Assembly: GCF_036898095.1 (NCBI RefSeq)
Contig: NC_090726.1
Location: 44,957,455-45,021,454, forward strand
DNA length: 64,000 nt
Reading direction: 5' to 3'
DNA from: Palaemon carinicauda
Lineage: Eukaryota; Arthropoda; Malacostraca; Decapoda; Palaemonidae
The notes under the pieces are model-generated. The model was not told where the DNA came from. It saw only the letters and a list, made by a program, of their open reading frames with translations, and ran no database searches. Each line of letters starts with the position of its first letter. Position 1 is the stretch's first letter. Shown here in pieces: positions 10,801 through 52,779 of this stretch. The position numbers and the translations under genes were made by a program.

Positions 10801-11675
10801 GTTAAGGAAGCAGGGATGGACTGTGGGAGATTGTCTGGGACTACTCCAGCTACAAGATTGGAGTTAGTTGATTTACCATTATTGTTCCATCGTTTTCTTT
10901 GCGACTTGCAGACACGAGCATAATGACCTACCTTCTGACAGTTGGAACACGAGGCTTTCTTGGCTGGGCAGTGGGCTCTGGGATGTAGGGATCCTCCACA
11001 AAAGAAGCACCTCTGACCGCTGACGGCGGCAGCACACTCACTTGGATTCAGGGAGTCACTCATTTCGATCGGAAAACTGTTGGGATCCATTTCGGGTTTT
11101 GCCTGATCATCTATCAATGCTGCCACTGTGGTATTGGTTTCACTTGCATAAGACGCTGAGTGCAGTTGAGCCATTTCCAGTGCAAGGGCTTGTTTCACAG
11201 CTGTGGATAAGTCCAAGGATAAGTTCTCTAACAGTCTCTGTCGGATTGCATTAGATGCCATACCCGTGATGTATGAATCTCTGATGGCCAGTTCTTCAGC
11301 CTGAGCGGCTGTACAATCAGTGAAGCTACATTCCGAGGCCAGACCTTTGAGGTTATCCAAAAAAGCGTCTAGAGTCTCACCACTCTGTTGCTTGCAGGTG
11401 GCTAATTTGTATCTGGCAAACACTTCACTTTTCTGTTTCACAAATCTAGCCTTCAACAGGCTTATGGCAGTGGCATATGTGGTGGCACTTTTGATTATCT
11501 TAAACAGTTTACAAGATACGTGAGCACGAAGCAACGCCAACTTATCTGGATTTAAGTCCGGGTTGATGGCCGCACAGAACGCCTCAAAGTTATCATGCCA
11601 CATAATCCATTTGTCCTCTGCATCGGCTGATTCTGGGTCCACATCAATCGGGCTGGGCCTCAGAAACTTGTCCAT
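7869..11675 (-). CDS. Gag-Pol polyprotein of the Gypsy element
   Basis: A single frame of 1268 codons with no stop or frameshift. I chose the ATG at 11675 (MDKFLRPSPIDVDPE) because upstream codons lie inside the LTR. Domains in order: a Gag region; two zinc knuckles of C-x2-C-x4-H-x4-C form near residues 220-260 (CFFC-GGSL-H-PRAH-C and CSNC-QKVG-H-YARV-C); an aspartic protease (LVDTGAFKSF); reverse transcriptase with YIDD; RNase H starting VETDASAD; and integrase with an HHCC zinc site, then D (LAIDFKG), D (IHSDRGPAF) and E (NGQIERANG). All catalytic residues are present, so the protein looks competent. No chromodomain is evident; the tail is Pro/Thr/Gln-rich. Gag and Pol share one frame with no recoding site, so the Gag:Pol ratio must be set another way. 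Confidence 0.95.
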   Translation of the reverse strand: MDKFLRPSPIDVDPESADAEDKWIMWHDNFEAFCAAINPDLNPDKLALLRAHVSCKLFKIIKSATTYATAISLLKARFVKQKSEVFARYKLATCKQQSGETLDAFLDNLKGLASECSFTDCTAAQAEELAIRDSYITGMASNAIRQRLLENLSLDLSTAVKQALALEMAQLHSASYASETNTTVAALIDDQAKPEMDPNSFPIEMSDSLNPSECAAAVSGQRCFFCGGSLHPRAHCPAKKASCSNCQKVGHYARVCKSQRKRWNNNGKSTNSNLVAGVVPDNLPQSIPASLTGAAVTAASPALRSVYKTVLPVELNGGEALDGLVDTGAFKSFIDAKVARAMNSVTRSSACSITMANAKQTMKLNKCCNYDLTVSGRVYPEFCLHLMDDCVAPVVLGHDFLQLHKQVSVDFGGMLPPLELSIQSPCALIAAQIEPPAIFDNLTVDCHPIQVKSRRYSKEDSEFIKKEVKRLLEEGIITPSRSSWRAQVVVVDQCDKKRLVIDYSQTINRFTNLIAYPVPGITEMIEKISTYRYFSSIDLKAAYHQIPLNMADRKFTAFEADGRLFEFTRLPFGVTNGATCFQQVLDEIIGKEQLEGTFAYIDDITVCGHTREEHDRNLKRFQETALKYGLTINDKKSVYAQTSISILGHVVNDHQVLPDPERMRPLLEMNPPDSTPSLKRTLGLLSHYAKWVPNFSQKIRPLVGMKTFPMAKSAEQALEELKNEISRASLAAIDDEAVFVVETDASADAVAASLTQEGKPVAFFSRSLSESEKRQSAVEREACAIVEAIKKWRHFLLGRKFRLITDQQSVRFMFDAKNHGKIKNEKIMRWRLELSCFNFDITYRPGSKNQVADALSRASGCVASLTCTQGDELTQVHEHLCHPGIRRMTHIIRQRNLPFTIEEARTVIRKCQTCAKIKPKFSKETGTLIKATRPFERLAIDFKGPMPSTSKNKYILNIIDEYSRFPFAFATEDTSASTTIKCLSTLFSVWGLPEYIHSDRGPAFVSSEYQKFLHDRGVATSYSSAYNPRGNGQIERANGTLWRTVRLALASLSLPIEMWEAVLDQALHSMRSLLCVATNQTPHERMFLHPRKATYGQAAPSWMTENEQALLKKTVRKSKYEPEVEEVRLLHVNPQWVRVAHQDGKESTVSTRHLAPAAKVFSPNTCHDKGSRHIFNMRENGKTPINQGPTLPPGDPSQRTERSQVDTKQDQGREPATEPQQTTEPPTPGKVPSKGTPTETPTSEAPQRSSRTRRPPGYLSDFVLDEWE

Positions 11676-11683
11676 GTTGAATA

Positions 11684-11697
11684 TTAAGCTGAATAAA
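11684..11697 (-). promoter_or_regulatory. presumed primer-binding site, self-complementary to the LTR
   Basis: One nucleotide inside the 5' LTR, element sense reads TTTATTCAGCTTAA. Most LTR elements have a tRNA 3'-end complement beginning TGG here; this has none. Instead all 14 nt are the exact complement of TTAAGCTGAATAAA inside the LTR (plus-strand copies at 7392-7405 and 11734-11747). This fits self-priming of reverse transcription as known for Tf1 of fission yeast, where the 5' end of the transcript folds onto the site. The mechanism is inferred. Confidence 0.65.
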
Positions 11698-11698
11698 T

Positions 11699-11849
11699 TG
11701 TGGAATACCAAACACAGTTGCTGGAACGTTGGCTTTATTCAGCTTAAAGTTGTGGCAAGGTGTTGGCCAAGCAGGTACAGTGTTAGGGACTCAATGTTGC
11801 CAAGCAAGCATACAAACACCAGCAGTCACAGTTACCAATTCACACTACA
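11699..11849 (-). repeat. 5' LTR of the Gypsy element
   Basis: Identical to the 3' LTR. In element sense it ends 23 nt before the gag-pol ATG. The segment TTAAGCTGAATAAA at LTR positions 103-116 would be the RNA 5' end if self-priming holds, and includes the AATAAA signal. Confidence 0.95.
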
Positions 11850-11854
11850 AGTCA

Positions 11855-13635
<1,781 letters not shown>

Positions 13636-13859
13636 GAGGAAATATAAGTAAGGAAACGGGCTATTAAATGATATTTAATCAAAAAGTTCAAAGTTGGAGC
13701 AAATGCTTTTTTGTTGAACAGGCAGACATAGTCTTTTTATATTTTATTTATGACATATTTGTTTTTGATGTTGTTGATAGTTTATTATATGACATGTCTG
13801 TTTTGACGTTGTTTCTTATTTTAGAATGATTTATTGTTAATTTGTTCTCTTCATTTATT

Positions 13860-13978
13860 TATTTCCGTATTTCCTTTCCTCACTGGGCTATTTTTCCCTG
13901 TTGGAGCCCCTGGGCTTATAGCATCTTGCTTTTCCAACTAGGGTTGTAGCTTGGATAGTAATAATAATAATAATAATC

Positions 13979-14036
<58 letters not shown>
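13860..14036 (+). mobile_element. SINE-like retroposon family 1 with (TAA)n tail
   Basis: It contains GAGCCCCTGGGCTTATAGCA, CTTTTCCAACTAGGGTTG and a TAA microsatellite tail to 14036. Reversed copies occur at 16215, 22168, 23950, 34396 and 50608. The poly-TAA tail and shared 3' block are typical of a retroposon mobilised by a non-LTR element. I recall this family from shrimp genomes. Confidence 0.7.
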
Positions 14037-14037
<1 letters not shown>

Positions 14038-16214
14038 CGATCAAGGTTAGATAACAAAAAGTGGGAGGCCGTTTCAGAGACAAAGCTTCATTGGTACTAC
14101 TACTGATTATGATTTATATTCCATTATGATTCTTGTTTTCCTTCGACTCTGAGTTATCGTCTGGCTTAGTGTATTAACTCCTGTTACTACGCTAATTAAA
14201 ACATTTAATTAACAGGAATTAATCTATGAAAAGGGACCTAATTACGATAAACTGTACCTACATTGAGGGCTTGCTTATATTGAAGGTAAGAAAAATTCCA
14301 TTAACCTCGGTCCTGGATTAACTTCTAGTTTGGGTTCTATAATTTTACTCTATTTTGTAGTTATGGTTAATAACTTAAACTATAGGAAAAGCATTTGTTT
14401 TCAGTAGAAAATGTTGCCCTAACTGGAATTATAATAAAACTAATTAGTCTAGGGTAGACGTGCACCCTTTGGTACCATGGGGTAGGTCGTATATGATGAT
14501 AGCTTGTACAAGGCTGGTGGTTTTAGCCTATCCTTTTAGACCAGTTTACACGGGGGTAGTTTAATGGCATCCGCAAACTATTCCTGTGCAAAGGCAAAGG
14601 GTCCTAGTGCATACGCTGACTATCCTGGAAAGTTTACTTGCCCTTAGTTACCTTCATAGGTGAACTATCCCCATAGAAAAACAGGGCTACAGGAGATTCT
14701 TTCTCCATTTCGTCATTTTTAAGTTTCATTCCAGAACAGACTGCTTAGAAATGATGGTAACTATTATATTAACATGTGACGATACATATATCCTCTCGTC
14801 GTCCGTCTTGCTGAATCACTTTCTTATGCATAACTTATTGCAAACAAACAGTTCTCCCCTTGAAGTGATTTTGGGTAGTGTGTAGGTTACTAACATATGC
14901 CTAAATACGCTTTATTATGTATGGGGGATAACGGGCACCATTAGGAAGGATCTCCATTTTCTATGCCTGGTAATTCATTCTGATTTTTAATTTGTAATTC
15001 AAGACATATTTTCATGCTGGAAAAACTGTATTTCACCAGGGAAACAAACAGGAATACAAACTAACCTAATTTTCCACATTCAAGACACTGTAGCCTTACC
15101 AACCAGGGGGAAGGGGGCTATGTGACCCCCTCTAGGATACCGTATAGTTACTTACTATGCTCCCTGTGCGACTCTCCTAGGACACTGTGTCCTTGCCTGA
15201 AAGTAAGTGTTTTACCTTATCAAGGTTATCCTATAAAGAGCAATAGTCACAGTTGTGGCAGAGGAAGTGCTATTTTACATTGTCCAAAACTTGTCTTTTC
15301 TGTAAAAAAAAGTGTAATTTCTTGGTCTTCAAATATGATGTTTTCCACTAGTACAGTAACTACCGCAGTTTGGGGATGTGACGCAATTTATCACTGGATA
15401 AAAATTTTTCAGTAGCTTCTTTGTGTTTAGAAATGGAATGTTTGTAATTATGAATGGAAACATCATGTCAAAACAAGAGCATGAAAGACTTATGTTAAAG
15501 TCAAGAGGATGGAATTGGTGCTGTAGTGAAGTTAGGTAGGGAATTTGGCAAAAAGAATCGTGTGATATTGAAGAAGGAACTGATTGATCATTTAAGATGA
15601 TCGCAATGGCCACCCAATTCTGATGATAAAAGAAAATGGGAAGCTTTAAATGATTATTTTAAGCTAAAACTCCTTGTTTGCAACAATATTTGCTTACACT
15701 ATTAGAAAGTAATTCGGCAAGAAAAGCGTTTGTTGGTAAAGAATAAGAATACATGTTTTGTCGTATATGCGGGTAGTGTTAGGTTATAAGTTTGGTTTCT
15801 TTGTGTGATTTGTAGCAGGTTGATCCTAGCATAATTTAATAGTCAGGTTAGGTTTGCTTAAGTGGTAAATTCATACAGATATTAGTACGATAACCATAGC
15901 AAAGAAATAAAAGGTGTTCCTGGTGTATTTACTGATAATTAGAAAAATTCTGGTGATGTTTTTTTATTGGAAACCTATATTTGTCAAATTATACAGATGT
16001 TTAAAAGAAGAAGGTACGACTGAAAAAACTAGCAAAGAAATATTACTAAGTATTCCCCACCTAACCTAACCTAAGACATCTGTCCTTAAAATCATTATGT
16101 TATTCTTAACCTTCTGATGGTATAAATATGTGGTATTACCTGTTCCTATGCTAATATTATTGTTAAATAATCAACATTAATCTACTCCAGTTTTTCAGCT
16201 TAAATTAGAACTGG
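14037..16214. other. intergenic, upstream of the PAGR1-like gene
   Basis: Mostly AT-rich with no supported gene. Three CCTAA units (telomere-type TTAGG on the other strand) occur at about 16058-16074. They are too short to be telomeric. Confidence 0.4.
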
Positions 16215-16415
16215 AATACAATTATTATTATTATTACTTGCTAAGCTACAATCCTAGCTGGAAAAGCAGGATGCTATAAGCCCAAGGGCTCCAAAATAGC
16301 CCAAGAAGGGAAAGGAAATAAGGAACTAAATAACAAGAGAAGTAATTAACAATTAAAATGAAATATTTAAAGAATAGTAACATTAAAATAAATTCATAGC
16401 TATAGAAACAAGGCC
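16215..16415 (-). mobile_element. SINE-like family 1, copy 2
   Basis: (ATT)n head, then AAGCTACAATCCTAGCTGG and GCTATAAGCCCAAGGGCTCC, the reverse complement of 13860-14036. It lies just upstream of the first PAGR1-like exon. Confidence 0.7.
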
Positions 16416-16567
16416 CTGTAAAAATTCTGATTCCTTTTGTGATGGGTCACTAATAATGGGTGTTGATATTCTGTATATATGATTTGATAGATTAGGATAA
16501 AAAACTCATCAAAACATTGTTTTCTTGAATTATTCTTACAGGATAAATACATCTGATATCATACATA

Positions 16568-21342
<4,775 letters not shown>

Positions 21343-21916
21343 AAGTGGTTAACTATTCATACATATTTATACCTTCTTCAATGTTAATTACTTTTGTAAA
21401 CTAAATATGGGTTTATATATAGGCTCAAGACAGTATTTAAATATAACAAGTAACTAATTGTTTTAGAGAACAACTCTTAATCCAGACTATCATAAAAAGT
21501 TCAAACTTACAATTGTGAAATAAAACAAAAGTGAATATAAAATTATATTTTATCCATTATATATACATTATGGGCTATAAAACCTTACACCTAATTGCAT
21601 TGTAAAGTTGATTAAAACTGGGTTATTATCCTGAAAATAGTAACTTGATCAAATTAACACATTACGAAAGTAATATATTTAACATTCATTATTTGCAGTT
21701 CGTCAAGCAAACTTCAGTAAATTGCAGATTATAAACTTTTATGTAATAAAGCTCATAACAGCTCTTTTGTACTTTGTTGTATCAAATTATAAAAGCAAAC
21801 CATTCCACTGTAAGTATAATTACGAAGCATGCAATTTTGAGGATATTCAAAATTCAATTCATCCAAGGGTACCTTATTAGTTCTAGTATGTTTCTTTTTG
21901 AATAAAAAATGTGGAA
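21343..21916. other. space between two convergent genes
   Basis: 575 bp of AT-rich sequence that must hold the 3' UTRs of the PAGR1-like gene (from the left) and the acyl-CoA oxidase gene (from the right). Confidence 0.6.
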
Positions 21917-48300
<26,384 letters not shown>

Positions 48301-48394
48301 CTATAAGAAAAAAAAAGAAAATATCTTGGCAATTAGAAAAATTATGATGCATTAAGAATTAAGTCTGAGCTTAGGACTATGAGACAAAATTACA

Positions 48395-49299
48395 AAATTC
48401 TAAAAGTAATCTGTATCCTTCTTAAATATATAAACATGTCTTCTATGTAGGAGTATTCCCAGAGAGAACTGGAAAGCGTTGTTGAAGCTTGGTAACAAAG
48501 TAGCTAACAAGTACATATCAAGTGAGTGAGTGGTGAGGTATCACTCCCTCACCTATCAATAACCAATCATTATTTGGCAAGAGACGAAGAAAAAAGTCTG
48601 GTCTGTAGGCCTATATCATTTCTTCATGCAAGAAAACAAACCATTGTCTTTTGTGCATGAAACACACTCTCTAGGTGAAAGAATTTCCACACAGAATTGA
48701 TTGTCACTCTTCAAATCTTATAAACAACTGAGGTTTTGAATCTCTAGCCTGTTCCAAGCCTGTGCTTCCAGCTGAAGAATAAAAGGACAGTTAAAAACCA
48801 ACCTAAATATTTGGTGATGAATATGAGTAAGGGAAAGCCGATTTCTGCAACTTCATATACAACCTGGTATAAGGATACTATGAGTGATAGGGCCTACTGT
48901 GTGAATTTACTTCATTATACTAAAGTAAAGTTCAAGGAAAATCCCATTCTTCCAACTTGGAGAGTGACGAAAAGTATTGTTTAGCAGTACTATAATCATC
49001 TCAGGATGAAAGGATAGTGCTCTATTCTAGCCCGCTTCCCTTTTTTACATTGAACTGGACAGAAGCTCAGTTGTGCAGCTCTCTTACATCTCCAGACCAG
49101 CATGAACATGAGTTGGGCTATCAACAGCCAGGAAGAGCACAAGGATCAGTGCATACATTGAACCTCTCTGCCAACCTAAGGTTGCCTGAGATACTATGGC
49201 CATGTAATAAGATGGGTGGAGGTGGAACCAATTAAGAAAGCTCAGAACATGCCGGTGATGGGGAACTGTGTGGGACGTCAGTGGATCAGATGGATGGAT
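48395..49299. other. unassigned, possibly decayed DIRS-type sequence
   Basis: The start (TAATCTGTATCCTTCTTAAATATATAAACATG) resembles the fold-back end consensus. No motif or frame supports a call. Confidence 0.3.
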
Positions 49300-50560
49300 T
49301 TGAAGGTAACTCGTATATTTCTTAACTATACAAACCCGAGTCCTTTACATAGAAGAGATAACAGCGAAGTTGGAGAATACGGGAGTCAAAATGTTATAAC
49401 GAGGTGTAGGAAATTGGTCGATGGTTAAGTAGTCACTTTGATTGCAACTGGGACTTTCTAGGGGGTTGGTGATGGTGGGAAAGTATGAGTAAAGGATTCA
49501 GGTTTGTATAGTTATGAAATATACAAATTACCACCAAATAAAACGTAAGGTTGGCTGCTGCCTCCGATGCCTTAGATGACCGCGGAGGTAGCAGCAGTAG
49601 GGGATTCAGCATTATGAAGCTTCATCTGTGGTGGATAATGTGGGAGGGTGGGCTGTGACACCCTAGCAGTACCAGCTGAACTCGGTTGAGTTCCTTGTTA
49701 GGCTGGGAGGAACGTAGAGAGTAAAGGTCCCCCTTTTTGTTTTTTTTTCTTTGTTGATATCGGCTACCCCCCAAAATTGGGGGGAAGTGCCTTGGTATAT
49801 GTATGTATGTATGTACCACCAAATTCATCATTTATTCTGGTACATATACAAACATTTGTCCTTTACATGGGAGACTGATCCTTAGGCGAAAGAAAATTCC
49901 TCTTCCAACTGGCTGGAAAACTACTCCCGATATTCTTAAACTTGGTCCATGTAAGTAGCGAGATTCCAGCTGACAGGTATTTCGATGCTGTGCCAAAGTA
50001 AAGGGGAAGATGGAAGATGAAAGTGAAAGGAATGGGCCAGTCAATCTTCACTTTCATCCGCTGCTAAGGTCCTGTGCAAAGGAGCCGAGGTAGTGATACC
50101 ACCTGCTGAGTAGCTACTACAGATCCTAGTGAAAGTGTCTAGGGACATGTGTATCAATTCCAGCAGGTAGGCTAATGGGCAGTAAACATCGTTTGATGTT
50201 TTCACGTGTCTCCCTGGAGTACCTGCACCACAGAAAGATTCTTAAGGAATGACAGGGTCTAGCTACTCCCCTAGCATCTTGAGTTCACCCAGAATTTCTC
50301 TCAAAGAGTAGGAGGGGATAATGGCAAATGGCTACAATCAATGACTTCCCTCTGCCAGGAGATCATGTTTAATCACTTTCCTTGTGATGAGGAAGAGGAG
50401 CTGTAGGGGTTGGTTTAAGATGATGGTCATGCGGCCCGACGAAAATCCCAAAATTAGCCGATCCTGATCATTTGTTACATCTCTTTGGTTCACGAACTGG
50501 ATCTCTAAGATCAGTTGGTAGACTGTAGAGAAAACAAAACAGCTTCCATTGTTACCTCTG
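49300..50560. repeat. fold-back element with adjoining unassigned sequence
   Basis: TATATTTCTTAACTATACAAACCCGAGTCC at 49310-49340 pairs with GGTTTGTATAGTTATGAAATATAC at 49501-49524. The sequence resumes after the SINE-like insert at 49820 with ACATATACAAACATTTGTCC and runs, without recognisable genes, to about 50560. Confidence 0.5.
49540..49809 (+). mobile_element. SINE-like family 2, complete copy with 11-bp target duplication
   Basis: TACCACCAAAT occurs at 49529-49539 and again at 49810-49820. The head includes TGCTGCCTCCGATGCC and AGGTAGCAGCAGTAGGGG, the body matches 24536-24728, and the tail is TATGTATGTATG. Exact direct repeats show insertion by target-primed retroposition. Confidence 0.85.
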
Positions 50561-50607
50561 TCTTTATGTTGGTGCTCTTACTTATTCTCACCCCCAAATG
50601 ACCAGTT

Positions 50608-50835
50608 ATTAGTATTATTATTACTTGCTAAGCTACAAAAAAGCAAGCTGCTATAAGCCCAAGGGCTCCAACTGGGAAAATAGCTCAGTGAGGAATGGAA
50701 ACAAGGAAAAATAAAATATTTTAAGAATAGTAACACTGAAATAAATATTTCCTATATAAACTAAAAACAGTTTAGCAAAACAAGAGGAAGAGAAATACAA
50801 TAGAATAGTGTTCCCGAGTGTACCCTCAAGCAAGA
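50608..50835 (-). mobile_element. SINE-like family 1, copy 6
   Basis: (ATT)n, TTGCTAAGCTAC, then GCTATAAGCCCAAGGGCTCC, ending around AGTGTACCCTCAAGCAAGAG. Confidence 0.65.
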
Positions 50836-50957
50836 GGACAAAAGAGTTGTAGAGCCACTTGATGCCTTAGTCAAGAAATGTGACCACAGAAAATAGATAC
50901 TGTATGTCTTAACCTAACGATAGCTTCAAAAAATTCATGAGCTAGTGACACGAAAAA

Positions 50958-51012
50958 TGATATTTTGATTATAAAATAAATTTTTGAATATACTTACCCG
51001 GTGAATATATAA
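50958..51012 (-). repeat. left terminus of DIRS-A3
   Basis: TGATATTTTGATTATAAAAT through ACTTACCCGGTGAATATATA. It differs from the right terminus in its outermost 45 bp but shares GACGTCTCGGACGGCTCGAC onward (51018-51150) with the inverse of 62930-63050. Confidence 0.85.
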
Positions 51013-51189
51013 TGGCTGACGTCTCGGACGGCTCGACAGATACCAAAAACTCGCGAGCGATCGCCATGAAGGTTGCGGGTGTGATCACCAGCGCCGACTA
51101 TCGGCCAGATACCGCATTTACTTGTCAACATCTCCAGTTCTTCTCATTCCGCTGGGTCTCTATCGGGGAGGAAGGGAGGGCCTTTAATT

Positions 51190-51287
51190 TATATATTCAC
51201 CGGGTAAGTATATTCAAAAATTTATTTTATAATCAAAATATCATTTTTAAATATTAAACTTAGCCGGTGAATATATAATAGCTGATT
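51190..51287 (-). repeat. internal complementary region of DIRS-A3
   Basis: 51190-51244 is the reverse complement of the left terminus (50958-51012). 51245-51287 is the reverse complement of the right terminus (about 63050-63091). Joined, they match the sequence expected across the junction of the circular DNA form. Confidence 0.88.
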
Positions 51288-51681
51288 CACACCCATGGTG
51301 GTGGGTAGAGACCAGTATTAATACAATAAAGGCGTATATGCTCATGAGTTTTTGACAATTATATCATAACAACACCCACTTAAATATAGGTACTGTACCT
51401 GGTAAGGAAGCTGACTCTGACGATTACTCTGCCTTATTAGTCCGCTTTCCTCACGAAGCCCAGCCATCCTCTCAGGATGCTGAAAGACTCCCAGGAGCTG
51501 TTATATCCAGGGCGACAACCCATACAACAGGACCTCATCAAAACCCTTAATCTGGGCGCTCTCAAGAGACGACATTTGACCACCCGCCAAATCAAAAAGG
51601 ATGCGAAAGACTTCTCAGTTTTCCGTACAACCCAAGACAAGATTAAAAACAATTCAAGAGAAGATTAAAAGGATATTGGGA

Positions 51682-52779
51682 TTAAGGGAATGTAGTGGTA
51701 GAACCCTCACCCACTACTTCACTTGCTGCAACGAATGGACCCAGTGTGTAGCAGTCCTCATAAAGAGTCTGGACGTCTTTTAAGTAAAATGAAGCGAACA
51801 CCGACTTGCTCCTCCAAAAGGTCGCGTCCATAATACTTCGCAGAGATCTGTTTTGCTTAAAAGCCACGGAAGTTGCTATTGCTCTTACTTCGTGCGTCTT
51901 GACCTTAAGTAAACAACGATCTTTTTCACTTAAGTGAGAATGTGGCTCTCGGATTAAAAATCTAATAAAATACGATAAAGCATTTTTAGACATAGGCAAT
52001 GAGGGCTTCTTAACGGAGCACCATAAGGCATCAGACCCACCTCGTAAAGATCTGGTACGAGCTAAATAAAACTTAAGAGCTCTAACTGGGCACAGTACTC
52101 TTTCAACCTCGTTGCCTACGATCTCTGATAGGCAAGGTATATCAAAAGATTTAGGCCAAGGACGAGAAGGCAGTTCATTTTTGGCCAAGAAACCAAGCTG
52201 AAGCGAACATGTGGCTTTATCTGTAGAGAAGCCGATGTTTTTACTAAAGGCATGGATCTCACTGACCCTTTTAGCCGAAGCCAAGCACACCAAAAAAAGC
52301 GTCTTGAGGGTGAGATCCTTCAGGGAGGCTGAATGCAATGGCTCAAACCTGTCGGACATTAGGAACCTTAGGACCACGTCTAAGTTCCAAGCAGGAGTTG
52401 ACATACGACGCTCCTTAGAGGTCTCGAAGGACTTAAGGAGATCTTGGAGATCTTTATTATTGGACAGATCCAAGCCTCTATGTCTGAACACAGAAGCCAA
52501 CATGCTCCTGTAGCCCTTAATAGTGGGGGCAGAGAGGGAGCGAACATTTCTCAGATGCAGGAGAAAGTCTGCAATTTGGGCTACAGAGGTACTGGAAGAG
52601 GAAATGGATGATGACTTGCACCAATCTCTAAAGACCTCCCACTTCGACTGGTAGACCTTGATGGTAGATGGTCTCCTAACCCTCGCGATCGCTCTGGCTG
52701 CCTCCTTCGAAAATCCTCGAGCTCTTGAGAGTCTTTCGATAGTCTGAAGGCAGTCAGACGAAGCGCGGGGAGGCTTTGA
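51682..52779 (-). CDS. tyrosine recombinase of DIRS-A3
   Basis: The frame is open for 365 residues after a TAA at 52780-52782. It overlaps the 3' end of the RT/RNase H frame by about 200 nt in another frame. The first ATG is internal, so expression may need recoding or a joined transcript. The N-terminal core-binding part has RLSRARGFSKEAARAIARVR and SAPTIKGYRSMLASVFRHRG. The catalytic domain has Arg in SAKRVSEIH, His-x-x-Arg in THEVRAIATS and Tyr in FASFYLKDVQ. It would integrate the circular extrachromosomal DNA. The set of catalytic residues is complete. Confidence 0.88.
   Translation of the reverse strand, partial: SKPPRASSDCLQTIERLSRARGFSKEAARAIARVRRPSTIKVYQSKWEVFRDWCKSSSISSSSTSVAQIADFLLHLRNVRSLSAPTIKGYRSMLASVFRHRGLDLSNNKDLQDLLKSFETSKERRMSTPAWNLDVVLRFLMSDRFEPLHSASLKDLTLKTLFLVCLASAKRVSEIHAFSKNIGFSTDKATCSLQLGFLAKNELPSRPWPKSFDIPCLSEIVGNEVERVLCPVRALKFYLARTRSLRGGSDALWCSVKKPSLPMSKNALSYFIRFLIREPHSHLSEKDRCLLKVKTHEVRAIATSVAFKQNRSLRSIMDATFWRSKSVFASFYLKDVQTLYEDCYTLGPFVAASEVVGEGSTTTFP

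Larger units (their letters stand above)
7357..11849 (-). mobile_element. complete Ty3/Gypsy LTR retrotransposon, 4493 bp
   Basis: Two 151-bp LTRs (7357-7507 and 11699-11849) read identically along their full length, start TG and end CA, and are flanked by the 5-bp target duplication AGTCA (7352-7356 and 11850-11854). Between them is one uninterrupted Gag-Pol frame on the minus strand. A purine-rich tract adjoins the 3' LTR. The leader between 5' LTR and start codon is only 23 nt. Identical LTRs mean a recent insertion. The internal site next to the 5' LTR is not tRNA-like (see the primer-binding entry). The domain order is protease, RT, RNase H, integrase, which places it in Ty3/Gypsy (Metaviridae). 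I cannot fix the clade without a tree. Confidence 0.95.

Noticed and set aside
16058..16074. Interstitial telomere repeat
   Set aside because: Only three CCTAA units, within chance for AT-rich DNA.
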